Source of the DNA: Dermacoccus abyssi | GTDB lineage: Bacteria > Actinomycetota > Actinomycetes > Actinomycetales > Dermatophilaceae | Assembly (NCBI RefSeq): GCF_003515945.1 | Contig: NZ_QWLM01000022.1 | Coordinates: forward strand, 1 to 44,209 | Direction of reading: 5' to 3' | Length of the DNA stretch: 44,209 nucleotides | Shown here: in pieces, positions 23,749 through 34,592 of the stretch | Layout: the number at the start of each line of letters is the position of its first letter | Position numbering within the stretch: position 1 is the first letter of the stretch | Translations under genes and position numbers: made by a program | The notes under the pieces: model-generated | Told to the model about the DNA's origin: nothing | The model's input: only the letters and a program-made list of their open reading frames with translations | Database searches by the model: none

Positions 23749-26700
23749 GTGCAGTTCACCCATCTGCACGTCGCGTCGTCCTTCTCGCTGCGCTACGGCA
23801 CCACACCGCCGAAGCGTCTCGTCGAGCGGGCACACGAGTTGGGCTACGAGCGTCTGGCGCTCACCGACCGTGACGGTCTCTACGGCATGGTGAAGTTCGT
23901 CGAGGCCTGCCGTGATCACGACATCGAACCCGTTGTCGGCGTCGACCTGGCGCTCGAGCCACCGACGCCGACCATCTCGTCCCGCCCGCGGCGCACCCCC
24001 GCGAAGGGCGGGGCCGCCGTCGACGACCGGGGGCCTCGCGTCACCGTTCTGGCTCGTGGCGCTGCCAGCGGGCTCGCCAAGGGCGTCGGTTGGGGGCAGC
24101 TGTGCCGTCTCGTCACGGACGCTCACCTCGTCGGGGAGCGCAGTGCCGCGCGCACGTCGCGTGAACGGATCGCGCGGTTCGTCACTGTCGAGGAGGCGGG
24201 CAGAGGCAACAGTGCCCCGGCACTCACCGTGCTGCTCGGCCCGGCCTCCGACGTCGGGCAGGCGCTGCTCGCCGAACGTCCTGCCGCGGCGGAGCAGCTG
24301 CTCAAGCAGTGGCGTGCTGCGCTGCCGCACGGGGCGCTCGCAGTCGAGGTGGCCTGTCACGACGGGGCGCCGGGCACGCCGGCCAGCAGACGGCACGCGC
24401 TCGACCTGTGGGCGCTGGCGCGTGCGTGCGGTGTGCCCGCGGTGCTCACCGGCTGGGTGAGGCACGCGGACGCCGACGAGGCCGTCACCGCCGATCTGCT
24501 CGACGCGGCGCGGCGCATGGTGGCGCTCGACCTGCGGCACCTCGACCGCACGAGCACGCGAGGGCATCTGCTCCCCGAGAGCGAGATGCTCGAGATCGCA
24601 CGTGAACTCGCGCAGGCTGCGGGCGACGAGAGCGCGGCCCTCGACCTCGTCGGCGCGACGTCACGGTTGGCCGAGCTCTGCGTGCAGCATCCGTTCCACG
24701 ACATCGGCATCGGTGCAGTTCATCTTCCGGAACCGGAGGTGCTCGACCTGGACGGCGTCGACCCCCAGCGCGCTCTGGCCGAGCGCTGCCGCGCCGCGCT
24801 GCCCGCTCGCTACGGCCACCTCTCGGCAACCGAGTACGCCGCCGTCGAAGAGCGACTCGACGACGAACTCGAGGTCGTGCGCCACCTCGGCTACCCGACC
24901 TACTTCCTCACGGTGGCCATCGTGTGCGATCTCATCCGTGACGCCGGTGTGCGCGTCGCTGCTCGCGGTTCGGGCGCGGGCAGCCTCATCAACTACCTGC
25001 TGGGCATCAGCGGGGTCGACCCGATCCGGCATCGCCTGCTCATGGAACGCTTCTGCACGCCGCTTCGGGCGTCACTGCCCGACATCGACATCGACGTGGA
25101 ATCGGCGCGGCGCACCGAGATGTACGAACGCATCATGGAGCGCTTCGGCGGCGAGCGGGTCACGTGTGTGTCGATGGCGGAGACCTACCGGGTGCGTCAC
25201 GCCATCCGTGACGCCGGCGCTGCGCTCGGTATGCCGCCGGTCGACGTCGACGTCATTGCGAAGGCCTTTCCGCACATCGCCGCGCGCAATGCGCGCCAGG
25301 CCATCGAGGAGTTGCCGGAGCTGCGGGCTCGCGGTCTCGCCTCGAGCGAGTTGGAGCGACTGTTCGACCTCGTCGAGCGACTCGACGGTCTGCCGCGGCA
25401 CGTCGCGCTGCACCCGTGCGGCGTCGTGTTGTCGAACGCGCAACTCGGCCATCGCACGCCGATGGAGGCGAGCTGGCTCGGTTTCCCGATGAGCCAGTTC
25501 GACAAGGACGACGTCGAGACCCTCGGGCTGCTCAAGCTCGACGTGCTCGGTATCCGAATGCAGTCGGCGATGGCGCACGCCGTGGCCGAGATCGAGAGGG
25601 TCGAAGGCGTCGTCGTCGACCTCGACGACGAGACGTGCGTCCCGTTCGACGACGAGGCGACGTTCGACCTCATCCGCTCGACGCGCACGCTGGGGTGCTT
25701 CCAGATCGAGTCGCCCGGGCAGCGTGAACTCATCGGCAAGTTCGCTCCCGAGGCCTTCGAAGACCTCATCATCGACATCTCGCTGTTCCGCCCCGGCCCG
25801 GTCAAGAGCGACATGATCAACCCGTTCCTGCGGGTGCGTCAGGGCTGGGGTGAGCCGGAGTACCTCCACGAGAGCCTGCGGCCGGCGCTGGAGGAGACGG
25901 TCGGCGTCGTGGTCTTCCACGAGCAGGTGTTGCGCATCGTCGCCGAGACGACGGGGGTGACGCTCGCCCAAGCCGACGAGGTGCGTCGGGCGATGGGCTC
26001 GCCCACGGGGCAGGAGAAGATCGAGCAGTGGTGGCGTTCCGCGGCCAAGGCCCGCGGGTATACGCGGGGCGAGCGCGAACGCATCTGGGCGGTGCTCGCG
26101 GCCTTCGCGTCCTTCGGTTTCTGCAAGGCCCACGCGGCGGCGTTCGCGCTGCCCACCTACCAGTCGGCGTGGTTGAAGACCCATCACCTCGCGGCGTTCG
26201 TCGCGGGTGTGCTCACGCACGACCCGGGCATGTACCCCAAGCGGCTCATCCTCGCCGACGCTCGCACGTTCGGCGTGCCCGTGCTCGGTGTCGACATCAA
26301 CGCCTCGCGGGGCGAGTACCGGGTGGAGCGGGTGAGCGGCAGCGCCGAGGAGGGCAGTGACAACGATGCTGGTGCTTCGGTCGGCCTCCCCGACGGCCCG
26401 GGCTCCGACGAACCGGACCCGAGCGCGGAGGCTTCCGAAAAGCTCGGTCTGCGCATCGGGTTCGCCGACGTCAAGGGCATGAGCGAGCGGGAGATCGAAA
26501 CCCTCGTCGCGGCGCAGCCCTACTCGAGCTTGAGCGACGTGTGGAACCGGGCCGGCCTGACGCGCACGAGCGTCGAACGTCTCGTGCTCGTCGGCGCCTT
26601 CGACAGCCTGTACGGCTTCGGTGCTCGCACAGGGCGAGGCGCTCTCACCCGACGCGACCTCCTGCTCGAACTGGAGGATCTCGAGCGCTGGCACCTGCGC

Positions 26701-27615
26701 GGTACGTCGCGGGGGCGTCCGCGCGGGCAGAAGGTGCTCGCGACCAGGCCGTCGTCGAACAACGCAGACGAGAGGAGTGAGTCGAGCCCAGGTGCCGGCG
26801 AAGCGCCAGGGGAGGCTGGGCTCTTCACGTTCGACCCGGTGGAAGCCGCCAGGGCGCAGGCGCAGGGGCGCCGCCCCGGGGCGAAGGATCCGGTGGGTGC
26901 TCAACTCGTCCTCGACCTCGTCGACGGAGCCGTCGACGGTGAGGGCTCGGGCCTTCCCGAGTTCACGCCGGCGGAGAAGGTGCGTGCCGAACTCGACATC
27001 CTCGGTCTCGACGTCAGCGGTCACGTCATGGAGTTCTATGCGCCGATGCTGCGGCACCTGGGCCTTAGCGCTGCGTCCGATCTCGTGAACCTGCGGGGTG
27101 GGCAGGAAGTCTGGTGCGCGGGCATCAAGGTGGCCACGCAGACCCCGCCGGTGCGTTCGGGACGGCGCGTCATCTTCCTCACGCTCGACGACGGCACCGG
27201 CCCCGCCGACGCCACGTTCTTCGAAGACGTCCAGGGGCCGTACGCCGACACCGTCTTCCACTCGTGGATGCTCCTCGTGCGCGGTGTCGTGCGGCGTACC
27301 GGCCCACACGGCGTCTCCATCCGGGCCACCGGCGCGTGGGATCTCACGGCGGTGTGGCAGGCGTGGAGCGAGGCGGGCGCTGACGGCGTGAGCAGCCTTG
27401 TCGGCGTCGCCCCACCGGAGGCAGAGGGCGTCGGCGGCGCTCGCGGACGCCGGATGCTCGTGCACTCCTCAGGGTTCAAACAGTCGCCGTACGCCGACAT
27501 CAAACCGGCCGGCGAGACGGTCTCGGGAGGTCGCGCGCAGCTTCCCGGTCAGGGTGAGGCTCCGCGGTCGCTGTGGCACGCGAGCCCCGGAAGTTCAGGA
27601 GGGTGGGGCAGATGA
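23749..27615 (+). CDS. dnaE2: Error-prone DNA polymerase III alpha subunit (DnaE2/ImuC)
   Basis: A C-family translesion polymerase used in damage-induced mutagenesis. The N-terminal PHP domain keeps HxH at 5-7 (THLH). The catalytic Asp pair is in PDIDIDVE (Asp445, Asp447), and the third Asp is in KLDVLG (Asp598). The HhH and C-terminal OB (VWCAGIKVATQTPP, HSWMLLVRGVV) regions follow. At 1288 aa it is ~200 longer than mycobacterial DnaE2 because of disordered linkers near 80-100, 865-890 and 985-1025. GTG 23749 is preferred; GTG 23740 is a close alternative. The dinB start overlaps its stop (ATGA). SOS box upstream of the operon. Confidence 0.93.
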   Translation: MQFTHLHVASSFSLRYGTTPPKRLVERAHELGYERLALTDRDGLYGMVKFVEACRDHDIEPVVGVDLALEPPTPTISSRPRRTPAKGGAAVDDRGPRVTVLARGAASGLAKGVGWGQLCRLVTDAHLVGERSAARTSRERIARFVTVEEAGRGNSAPALTVLLGPASDVGQALLAERPAAAEQLLKQWRAALPHGALAVEVACHDGAPGTPASRRHALDLWALARACGVPAVLTGWVRHADADEAVTADLLDAARRMVALDLRHLDRTSTRGHLLPESEMLEIARELAQAAGDESAALDLVGATSRLAELCVQHPFHDIGIGAVHLPEPEVLDLDGVDPQRALAERCRAALPARYGHLSATEYAAVEERLDDELEVVRHLGYPTYFLTVAIVCDLIRDAGVRVAARGSGAGSLINYLLGISGVDPIRHRLLMERFCTPLRASLPDIDIDVESARRTEMYERIMERFGGERVTCVSMAETYRVRHAIRDAGAALGMPPVDVDVIAKAFPHIAARNARQAIEELPELRARGLASSELERLFDLVERLDGLPRHVALHPCGVVLSNAQLGHRTPMEASWLGFPMSQFDKDDVETLGLLKLDVLGIRMQSAMAHAVAEIERVEGVVVDLDDETCVPFDDEATFDLIRSTRTLGCFQIESPGQRELIGKFAPEAFEDLIIDISLFRPGPVKSDMINPFLRVRQGWGEPEYLHESLRPALEETVGVVVFHEQVLRIVAETTGVTLAQADEVRRAMGSPTGQEKIEQWWRSAAKARGYTRGERERIWAVLAAFASFGFCKAHAAAFALPTYQSAWLKTHHLAAFVAGVLTHDPGMYPKRLILADARTFGVPVLGVDINASRGEYRVERVSGSAEEGSDNDAGASVGLPDGPGSDEPDPSAEASEKLGLRIGFADVKGMSEREIETLVAAQPYSSLSDVWNRAGLTRTSVERLVLVGAFDSLYGFGARTGRGALTRRDLLLELEDLERWHLRGTSRGRPRGQKVLATRPSSNNADERSESSPGAGEAPGEAGLFTFDPVEAARAQAQGRRPGAKDPVGAQLVLDLVDGAVDGEGSGLPEFTPAEKVRAELDILGLDVSGHVMEFYAPMLRHLGLSAASDLVNLRGGQEVWCAGIKVATQTPPVRSGRRVIFLTLDDGTGPADATFFEDVQGPYADTVFHSWMLLVRGVVRRTGPHGVSIRATGAWDLTAVWQAWSEAGADGVSSLVGVAPPEAEGVGGARGRRMLVHSSGFKQSPYADIKPAGETVSGGRAQLPGQGEAPRSLWHASPGSSGGWGR

Positions 27616-28760
27616 TCCTGCACATCGACATGGACGCCTTCTACGCGTCGGCGTCCCTCATCGAGCGCCCCGATCTGCTCGGTCAGCCCGTCATCGTCGG
27701 CGGCGCCGGGCGGGGCGTGGTGCTCTCGGCCACCTACGAGGCCAGGCGCAGCGGGGTGAGTTCGGGTATGCCGATGGGGCGTGCGCGCAGGTTGTGCCCC
27801 GACGCCGTCGTCCTCGCGCCCGACTACGACCTCTACACGCAGATCTCGGGCTCGATCATGCACCTGTTCTCGCAGGTCACGCCGCTCGTGGAGCCGATCT
27901 CGCTCGACGAGGCGTTCCTCGACGTCGGCGGTGTCTGCAACGGGCCGGAGTCTGCGGCGGCGCTCGGGCACGAGTTGCGTGACGCCGTCGCCGACGAGCA
28001 GGGCATCACGTGTTCGGTCGGGGTGGCGCCGATGAAGTTCGTCGCGAAGTTGGCCTCGACGAGTGCGAAGCCGGACGGGCTGCGTCTCGTGCGTCAGGAT
28101 GAGGTGCTCGACTTCCTCCACCCGCTGCCGGTGGAGGCACTGTGGGGCGTGGGCGCCTCGACGCAGGAGAAGCTGCACACGTTGGGGTTGCGCACCGTCG
28201 GCGACATAGCGCACCTGCCGCAGCGCACGCTCGTGCGTTCCCTCGGTCAGGCGAGCGGTACGACGCTGCACCGCCTTGCGTGGGGCCACGACGAACGTCG
28301 GGTCGTGCCGCACGAGCCGGAACGCAGCATCGGTTCGGACGAGACGTTCGGTGAGGATCTCGACGATCCCGTCCTCATCAAGCGGCACCTGCTCAAGCTG
28401 AGCGACCGCGTCGCGGCGCGTATGCGCTCGGCGGAGGTGGCCGGGCGCACGGTGGTGCTCAAGGTGCGCTTCTCCGACTTCACGACGATCACGCGCTCGC
28501 GCACGTTGAGTGAGCACACCGACGTCAGTCGTGAGGTCTACGCCGTGGCCGCCCAGCTTTTCGACGCCCTCGGGCTGCAGCGGGCCCGCATCCGCCTCGT
28601 CGGGGTGCGGGTGCAGGGGCTCACCGACCGACGGCTGACCTCCCGGCAGGGAAAGCTGGGGGAGCGCGAGTTCGGTTGGCAGGAGGCCGATCGCGCCGTT
28701 GACCGCGCCAGCGCGCGGTTCGGTGCGGGCATCGTGAGACCGGCGAGTCTCGTGGGATGA
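27612..28760 (+). CDS. dinB: DNA polymerase IV (DinB, Y-family), catalytically intact
   Basis: A 382-aa Y-family translesion polymerase. Catalytic Asp6 (HIDMDAFYAS) and Asp99-Glu100 (ISLDEAF) are all present, with Tyr11 at the steric-gate position, then ATYEARRSGV and PDYDLYTQ fingers motifs, an HhH region (LWGVGASTQEKLHTLG) and a little-finger domain ending RFGAGIVRPASLVG. The C-terminal beta-clamp segment is degenerate (RQGKLGE). Mycobacterial mutasomes pair DnaE2 with the inactive Y-family protein ImuB; here the partner is active. It overlaps dnaE2 by 4 bases, so the two should be made in fixed ratio and share SOS control. Confidence 0.94.
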   Translation: MILHIDMDAFYASASLIERPDLLGQPVIVGGAGRGVVLSATYEARRSGVSSGMPMGRARRLCPDAVVLAPDYDLYTQISGSIMHLFSQVTPLVEPISLDEAFLDVGGVCNGPESAAALGHELRDAVADEQGITCSVGVAPMKFVAKLASTSAKPDGLRLVRQDEVLDFLHPLPVEALWGVGASTQEKLHTLGLRTVGDIAHLPQRTLVRSLGQASGTTLHRLAWGHDERRVVPHEPERSIGSDETFGEDLDDPVLIKRHLLKLSDRVAARMRSAEVAGRTVVLKVRFSDFTTITRSRTLSEHTDVSREVYAVAAQLFDALGLQRARIRLVGVRVQGLTDRRLTSRQGKLGEREFGWQEADRAVDRASARFGAGIVRPASLVG

Positions 28761-28888
28761 GCGGTCGATTCTTCGCCCCTCGCGGGTGGCCACGAGCAAC
28801 GTCCCGAAGTGCTACAAATGAACGAGACAATGCCAGCACACCATGCGTGGCGCACCAATGCGCCGCGAGTGTCGAACCGGAGGCTCCC

Positions 28889-29365
28889 ATGCCGTTGTCA
28901 GAACAGGAACGGCGCGCTCTCGAAGAGTTGGAGGCGCAGCTTTCCGCCGAGGACCCGAAGTTCGCGTCGACCATGGTTTCCGACCCGAACCGCGCACGAC
29001 GTCGCCGTCGTGTCCTGCTCGGTGTGCTTGCCCTCGCGGCGGGTCTCGCGCTCGTCGTCCTCGCCGTCACCACCCGTCAGACCTGGCTGGGTGCCATCGG
29101 TTTCCTGGGCATGGTCTTCGGCGTCACCTACGCGGTGGGCACGGATGCCGACCAGCGTCCTGACCTGCACGTCGTCGGTTCCTCGTCAGCGCAGCGCGCC
29201 GGCGGCTCGGGCGGTGCCGGACGCAGCTTCCCGAGCGTCCAGGGTGGATTCCCGGGCTCCGGGAAGGCAAAGGCGAAGCCCGCTCGCGGCGCGAGCAACA
29301 GCGGCTTCATGCAACGTCTCGAAGAGCGCTGGGATCGTCGCCGCCGCGAGAGCCAGGGCTGGTAG
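28889..29365 (+). CDS. DUF3040 domain membrane protein
   Basis: A 158-aa protein with the DUF3040 start MPLSEQERRALEELEAQLSAEDPKFAS, a basic stop-transfer (RARRRRR), two membrane helices (~43-61 and 67-84), then a Gly/Ser/Lys-rich tail with a C-terminal basic helix. Actinobacterial DUF3040 proteins often lie next to mraZ and the division cluster; here the neighbours are dinB and a DUF456 gene. GGAGG lies 4-8 nt before ATG 28889. TACAAA at 28812-28817 is a possible -10. Confidence 0.87.
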   Translation: MPLSEQERRALEELEAQLSAEDPKFASTMVSDPNRARRRRRVLLGVLALAAGLALVVLAVTTRQTWLGAIGFLGMVFGVTYAVGTDADQRPDLHVVGSSSAQRAGGSGGAGRSFPSVQGGFPGSGKAKAKPARGASNSGFMQRLEERWDRRRRESQGW

Positions 29366-29386
29366 GGACGCCTCGTCACAGGCCAG

Positions 29387-29875
29387 TCACAGAGCCATCG
29401 GAATAGCCACGCAGGCCCATCCGACGGCAATGATCAGTGCCGCGAGCAGCTCGATTCCCACCGACATGAGGGCGGCCTTGACGGCTACCTTCGTCGAGCG
29501 CCACGCCTCGTTCGTGCGGCGCTGACGGGCCATCTCGGCGACGAAGACGCCGAGAACGAAGCCGACGAGCAGGCCGATCACCGGAATGACGAAGAAGCCG
29601 ATGACGCCGAAGATCACTCCGACGAGGCTGCTGCGCTTCGGGATGCCGGCCCGGCCGAGGTGGCGGCCCGGCACGACGTACTGCACGACGTAGCCGATCG
29701 CAGCGAGGACGCACGCGATGCCGAACACCGTCCACGCGGTGGGGCCGGAGTTGCCGAGCGCCCAGATGAGCACGCCGCCCAGCACGAGCAGCAGGCCGGG
29801 CAGCGCGGGCACGATGAGTCCGGCGATGCCGACCGCCATGACGAGCGCGGCGATGATCGTCGTCGTCAGTTCCAT
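29387..29875 (-). CDS. DUF456 family membrane protein
   Basis: A 162-aa integral membrane protein with about five helices and the family's Gly-rich signatures: GIAGLIVPALPGLLLVLGGV, PGRHLGRAGIPKRSS, GVIFGVIGFFVIPVIGLLVG. The function of DUF456 is unknown; the repeated glycine motifs suggest a glycine-zipper-like channel or scaffold. Converges with the DUF3040 gene, 21 bases between stops. Confidence 0.87.
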   Translation of the reverse strand: MELTTTIIAALVMAVGIAGLIVPALPGLLLVLGGVLIWALGNSGPTAWTVFGIACVLAAIGYVVQYVVPGRHLGRAGIPKRSSLVGVIFGVIGFFVIPVIGLLVGFVLGVFVAEMARQRRTNEAWRSTKVAVKAALMSVGIELLAALIIAVGWACVAIPMAL

Positions 29876-29941
29876 GGACTCATCATCCCTCAGCCGAGCC
29901 GCGAGCCGAACCAGTAAGAACGCTCCCCGCGTGCAGGCACG

Positions 29942-29983
29942 CGAACGGCCCCGGCACCCCTGGCGGGTGACCGGGGCCGTTCG
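29942..29983. terminator. Terminator-like hairpin downstream of the DUF7455 gene
   Basis: CGAACGGCCCCGG (29942-29954) pairs perfectly with CCGGGGCCGTTCG (29971-29983) around 16 bases that can partly pair themselves. It lies 22 bases past the DUF7455 stop on the minus strand and upstream of the DUF456 start. Confidence 0.75.
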
Positions 29984-30004
29984 GCGTCAGCGGGAGTGTG
30001 CTGC

Positions 30005-30205
30005 TCAGACCTCTTCGCTCAGGCGGGGCGTCTCGTCGATGACCTCGACGGCGACCTCCTTGAGCTTGTCGAGGTGCTCGCGGCCGTGGTGGCCGCAGAA
30101 GCGCAGTTCGAGTCCACCCGACATGACCGCCTTGATGAAGGCCTGGGCTCCGCAGCGATCGCAGCGGTCAGCGGCCGTCATCGTGTGTTCCATCGTCGTG
30201 GTCAT
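30005..30205 (-). CDS. DUF7455 small zinc-ribbon-like protein
   Basis: A 66-aa protein with CDRCGAQA near residue 15 and FCGHHGREH near residue 36: two Cys pairs plus two His that could bind zinc, followed by a helical acidic tail. This is the compact DUF7455 family, common in actinobacteria beside or divergent from topoisomerase and sigma-factor genes. GAGGATCGAT before the ATG is a good ribosome site. Divergent from parE. Function unknown. Confidence 0.85.
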   Translation of the reverse strand: MTTTMEHTMTAADRCDRCGAQAFIKAVMSGGLELRFCGHHGREHLDKLKEVAVEVIDETPRLSEEV

Positions 30206-30486
30206 ATCGATCCTCTCGTCGGGATGCCCTGAAAGGGCACCAGCGGCGTCCTACGAACGATGCCCGAAGCATCGTTTCTCGGAATCGACAACAGTCTGTC
30301 ACGGGCGGACATTCCCGAGAAGCCCAATTCCGACTCCTGAGCCACATCGTTGTGATTCGGCCTGCGCCGCAGGTGCGCAGTGAGCGTCGGATCACCGCGT
30401 GGCGGCCCGGAAACCCGCGGATTCTCGGGTACGGTGACGGGTGCGCCGTCTGCGGCGTCCCCCGCGAACTTCAAGGAGATTCCCAG
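30206..30486. promoter_or_regulatory. Divergent region DUF7455 / parE with two hairpins
   Basis: This 281-bp interval holds two perfect inverted repeats on the DUF7455 leader side: TGCCCT-GAA-AGGGCA (30225-30239) and AACGATGC-CCGAA-GCATCGTT (30256-30276). Their spacing from the DUF7455 start suits a structured 5' UTR or an operator. On the parE side, TACGGT (30431-30436) is a possible -10, and AAGGAG at 30474-30479 is the parE ribosome site. No gene or RNA family is recognised. Confidence 0.45.
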
Positions 30487-32594
<2,108 letters not shown>

Positions 32595-32598
<4 letters not shown>

Positions 32599-33890
32599 CC
32601 GCGAGCAGGCTCGCGCGTGCCCGCAGCGTTCTCGCGGACACGCGCCCGCTCAAGGTTCCCGCCTTCCGGCGGTTGTGGCTGGCCGACATCGTCACGGTCA
32701 TCGGTGCGCAGCTGACGATCGTGTCGGTGCCCGCGCAGATCTACGCGCAGACGCGTGACTCGAGTTATGTCGGCCTGACGGGCCTGTTCGGTCTCGTGCC
32801 GCTCATCGTCTTCGGCCTGTACGGAGGCTCGCTCGCCGACGCGCACGACCGGCGTCGCATCCTGATGTTCACGACGACCGGGCTCATCGTGACGAGCGCG
32901 CTGTTCTGGGCGCAGGCCGCCGTCGGCGGCATCAACGTGTGGCTGCTGCTCAGCCTGTTCGCGGTGCAGCAGATCTTCTTCGCGCTCCACCAGCCGGCGC
33001 TGCAGAGTTCTCTGCCGAGGCTGTTGCCACCCGAGCTCCTGCCGGCGGCCAACTCACTCCTCATGACGGTGGCGATGGCGGGAGGCATCGCGGGGCCGCT
33101 CGTCGCGGGAACGCTCATTCCGGTGCTCGGGTTCTCGTGGATGTACGCCGCCGACACGCTGTGCCTGCTCGCGACGATGTGGGCCGTCGTCAACCTGCCG
33201 GCGATGCGTCCGCTGGGCGAGGTGACGGTGGCCGGCTTCACGTCCGTGGTCGACGGGCTGCGGTATCTCTCACGCCATCCGGTGCTCATGGCGAGCTTCG
33301 TCGTCGATCTCGCCGCGATGATCTTCGGTATGCCGCGTGCGGAGTTCCCGCAGATCGCACACGAGTCGTTCGGCGGACCGAGCGAGGGTGGCTTCGCGTT
33401 CGCGTGGTTGTTCGCGGCCATTCCGGTCGGTGCTGTGCTCGGCGGCGTGTTCTCCGGGTGGGTATCGCGCGTGCAGCGGCACGGCGTGGCGGTGCTCGCC
33501 GCCGTCGCCGTGTGGGGCGGGGCGGTCGTCGTCTTCGGTGGAGCGGTGGCGCTCGCGAACGGACGGCTCGACATCCTGTTCTGGATCGCGTTCGGCGCCC
33601 TCGTCGTCGGTGGCGCGGCGGACATGGTCTCGGCGGCGTTCCGCACGTCGATGCTGCAGACGGCGGCCACCGACGCGGTGCGCGGTCGCCTGCAGGGCGT
33701 CTTCCTCGTCGTCGTTGCGGGTGGGCCGCGCATCGCGGATGTCGTCCACGGGGCGGGCGCCGAGGCGTTCGGGGCCGGTCGGGCAGCGTGGATCGGTGGT
33801 GTCCTCGTGCTCGTCTCCGTGGTGGCGATCGCCGTGCTCGTGCCATCGTTCCGCCGGTACAGGCTGTCGACTGAAGCCGCCAAGAGTTAG
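32595..33890 (+). CDS. MFS exporter, EntS/MFS_3-like
   Basis: A 431-aa major facilitator with about 12 membrane helices. The N-terminal FRRLWLADIVTVIGAQLTIV and the loop 2-3 motif GGSLADAHDRRR are typical of the EntS-like MFS_3 branch, which exports siderophores or drugs. The central loop (VVDGLRYLSRHPV) is basic. The ATG overlaps the parE stop by 4 bases, so it is translationally coupled to a topoisomerase subunit, a recurring but unexplained actinobacterial pairing. Substrate unknown. Confidence 0.88.
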
Positions 33891-33913
33891 TCCAGAGGCT
33901 TAATTGCTGCTAC

Positions 33914-33931
33914 TTTAGTCGTATGACTAAA
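33914..33931. promoter_or_regulatory. Palindromic operator across the SatD-like start codon
   Basis: TTTAGTC-GTAT-GACTAAA: two perfect 7-bp arms with a 4-base spacer. It overlaps the -10 (TACTTT 33911-33916) and the ATG at 33923. A further half-site TTAGTC lies at 33887-33892. The gene encodes an HTH protein, so autorepression is the simplest reading. Confidence 0.65.
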
Positions 33932-34552
33932 TCGAGCGGTGGGGCGATGATCGTCGTCACGGCAGACCAGATCCGCAGTAGTTCTCGGGGCGACCGTGTT
34001 CCGGCCATGCTCACAGCCCTCGAATCCCTGACGCTCGGCGGTAGGTCCCGTGCCTTCGCGCGCACGGCGGGTGACGAAGTCCAGGCGCTCATCGCCGACC
34101 CGGCCGATGCCGTGAGCGCCGTGCGTCTCTTCGTCCGCGAGGGCGGGTGGCGGGTCGGTCTCGGCATCGGGCCCGTCGACACCCCGGTGCCGGACGACGT
34201 TCGCGCCGCGAACGGGCCCGCGTTCGTCGCGGCCCGGGCCGCCGTCAACGAATCCCGAGGAGGTGCGCAGGATCTCGCCGTCGTGACGCGTGTCGGGGGA
34301 GCCGAGGCCAGCGCCGCTGCCGACGATGCGCGCGCCGCCCTCGACCTGCTGGCCTTCGTCTGGCGGCGCCGCACCGCAGCCGGGTGGGAGGTTGCCGACC
34401 TCGTCGCCGAGGGCTTGTCGCGTCAGGAGATCGCGGCTCGCCTCGGCGTGACGGCGTCCGCCGTCAGCCAGCGAGTGAGCACCGCGGCCGTCGTCGAAGC
34501 CGACGCCGGGGAGGCGCTCGCGGTGCGTGCGCTGACGGCTGCTTTGGGCTGA
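33923..34552 (+). CDS. SatD-family-like HTH regulator
   Basis: A 209-aa protein. The N-terminal part (AMIVVTADQIRSSSRGDRVP, then TAGDEVQALIADPADAVSAVR) matches the nucleotide-cyclase-like fold of SatD-type proteins, with GWRVGLGIGPVDTPVPDDVRAANGPAF typical of the family. The C-terminus is an HTH (EGLSRQEIAARLGVTASAVSQRVSTA). TACTTT ends 6 nt before ATG 33923, so it is probably leaderless, with the operator palindrome over the start. SatD genes are usually paired with a DUF3307 membrane gene, which fits the next gene. Family identity is judged by eye. Confidence 0.75.
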   Translation: MTKSSGGAMIVVTADQIRSSSRGDRVPAMLTALESLTLGGRSRAFARTAGDEVQALIADPADAVSAVRLFVREGGWRVGLGIGPVDTPVPDDVRAANGPAFVAARAAVNESRGGAQDLAVVTRVGGAEASAAADDARAALDLLAFVWRRRTAAGWEVADLVAEGLSRQEIAARLGVTASAVSQRVSTAAVVEADAGEALAVRALTAALG

Positions 34553-34562
34553 GCTCGCCCGG

Positions 34563-34585
34563 TTGTCGGTGTTGGACGTTAGCGT
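34563..34585 (+). promoter_or_regulatory. RecA-NDp/PafBC-type DNA-damage promoter of the DUF3307-like gene
   Basis: TTGTCGGTG (34563-34571), eight bases, TAGCGT (34580-34585): a full match to TTGTCRGTG-N8-TAnnnT. The -10 ends 7 nt before the ATG at 34593, so the transcript would be leaderless. It lies in the 40-bp gap after the SatD-like stop. Confidence 0.78.
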
Positions 34586-34592
34586 TCAGGGC

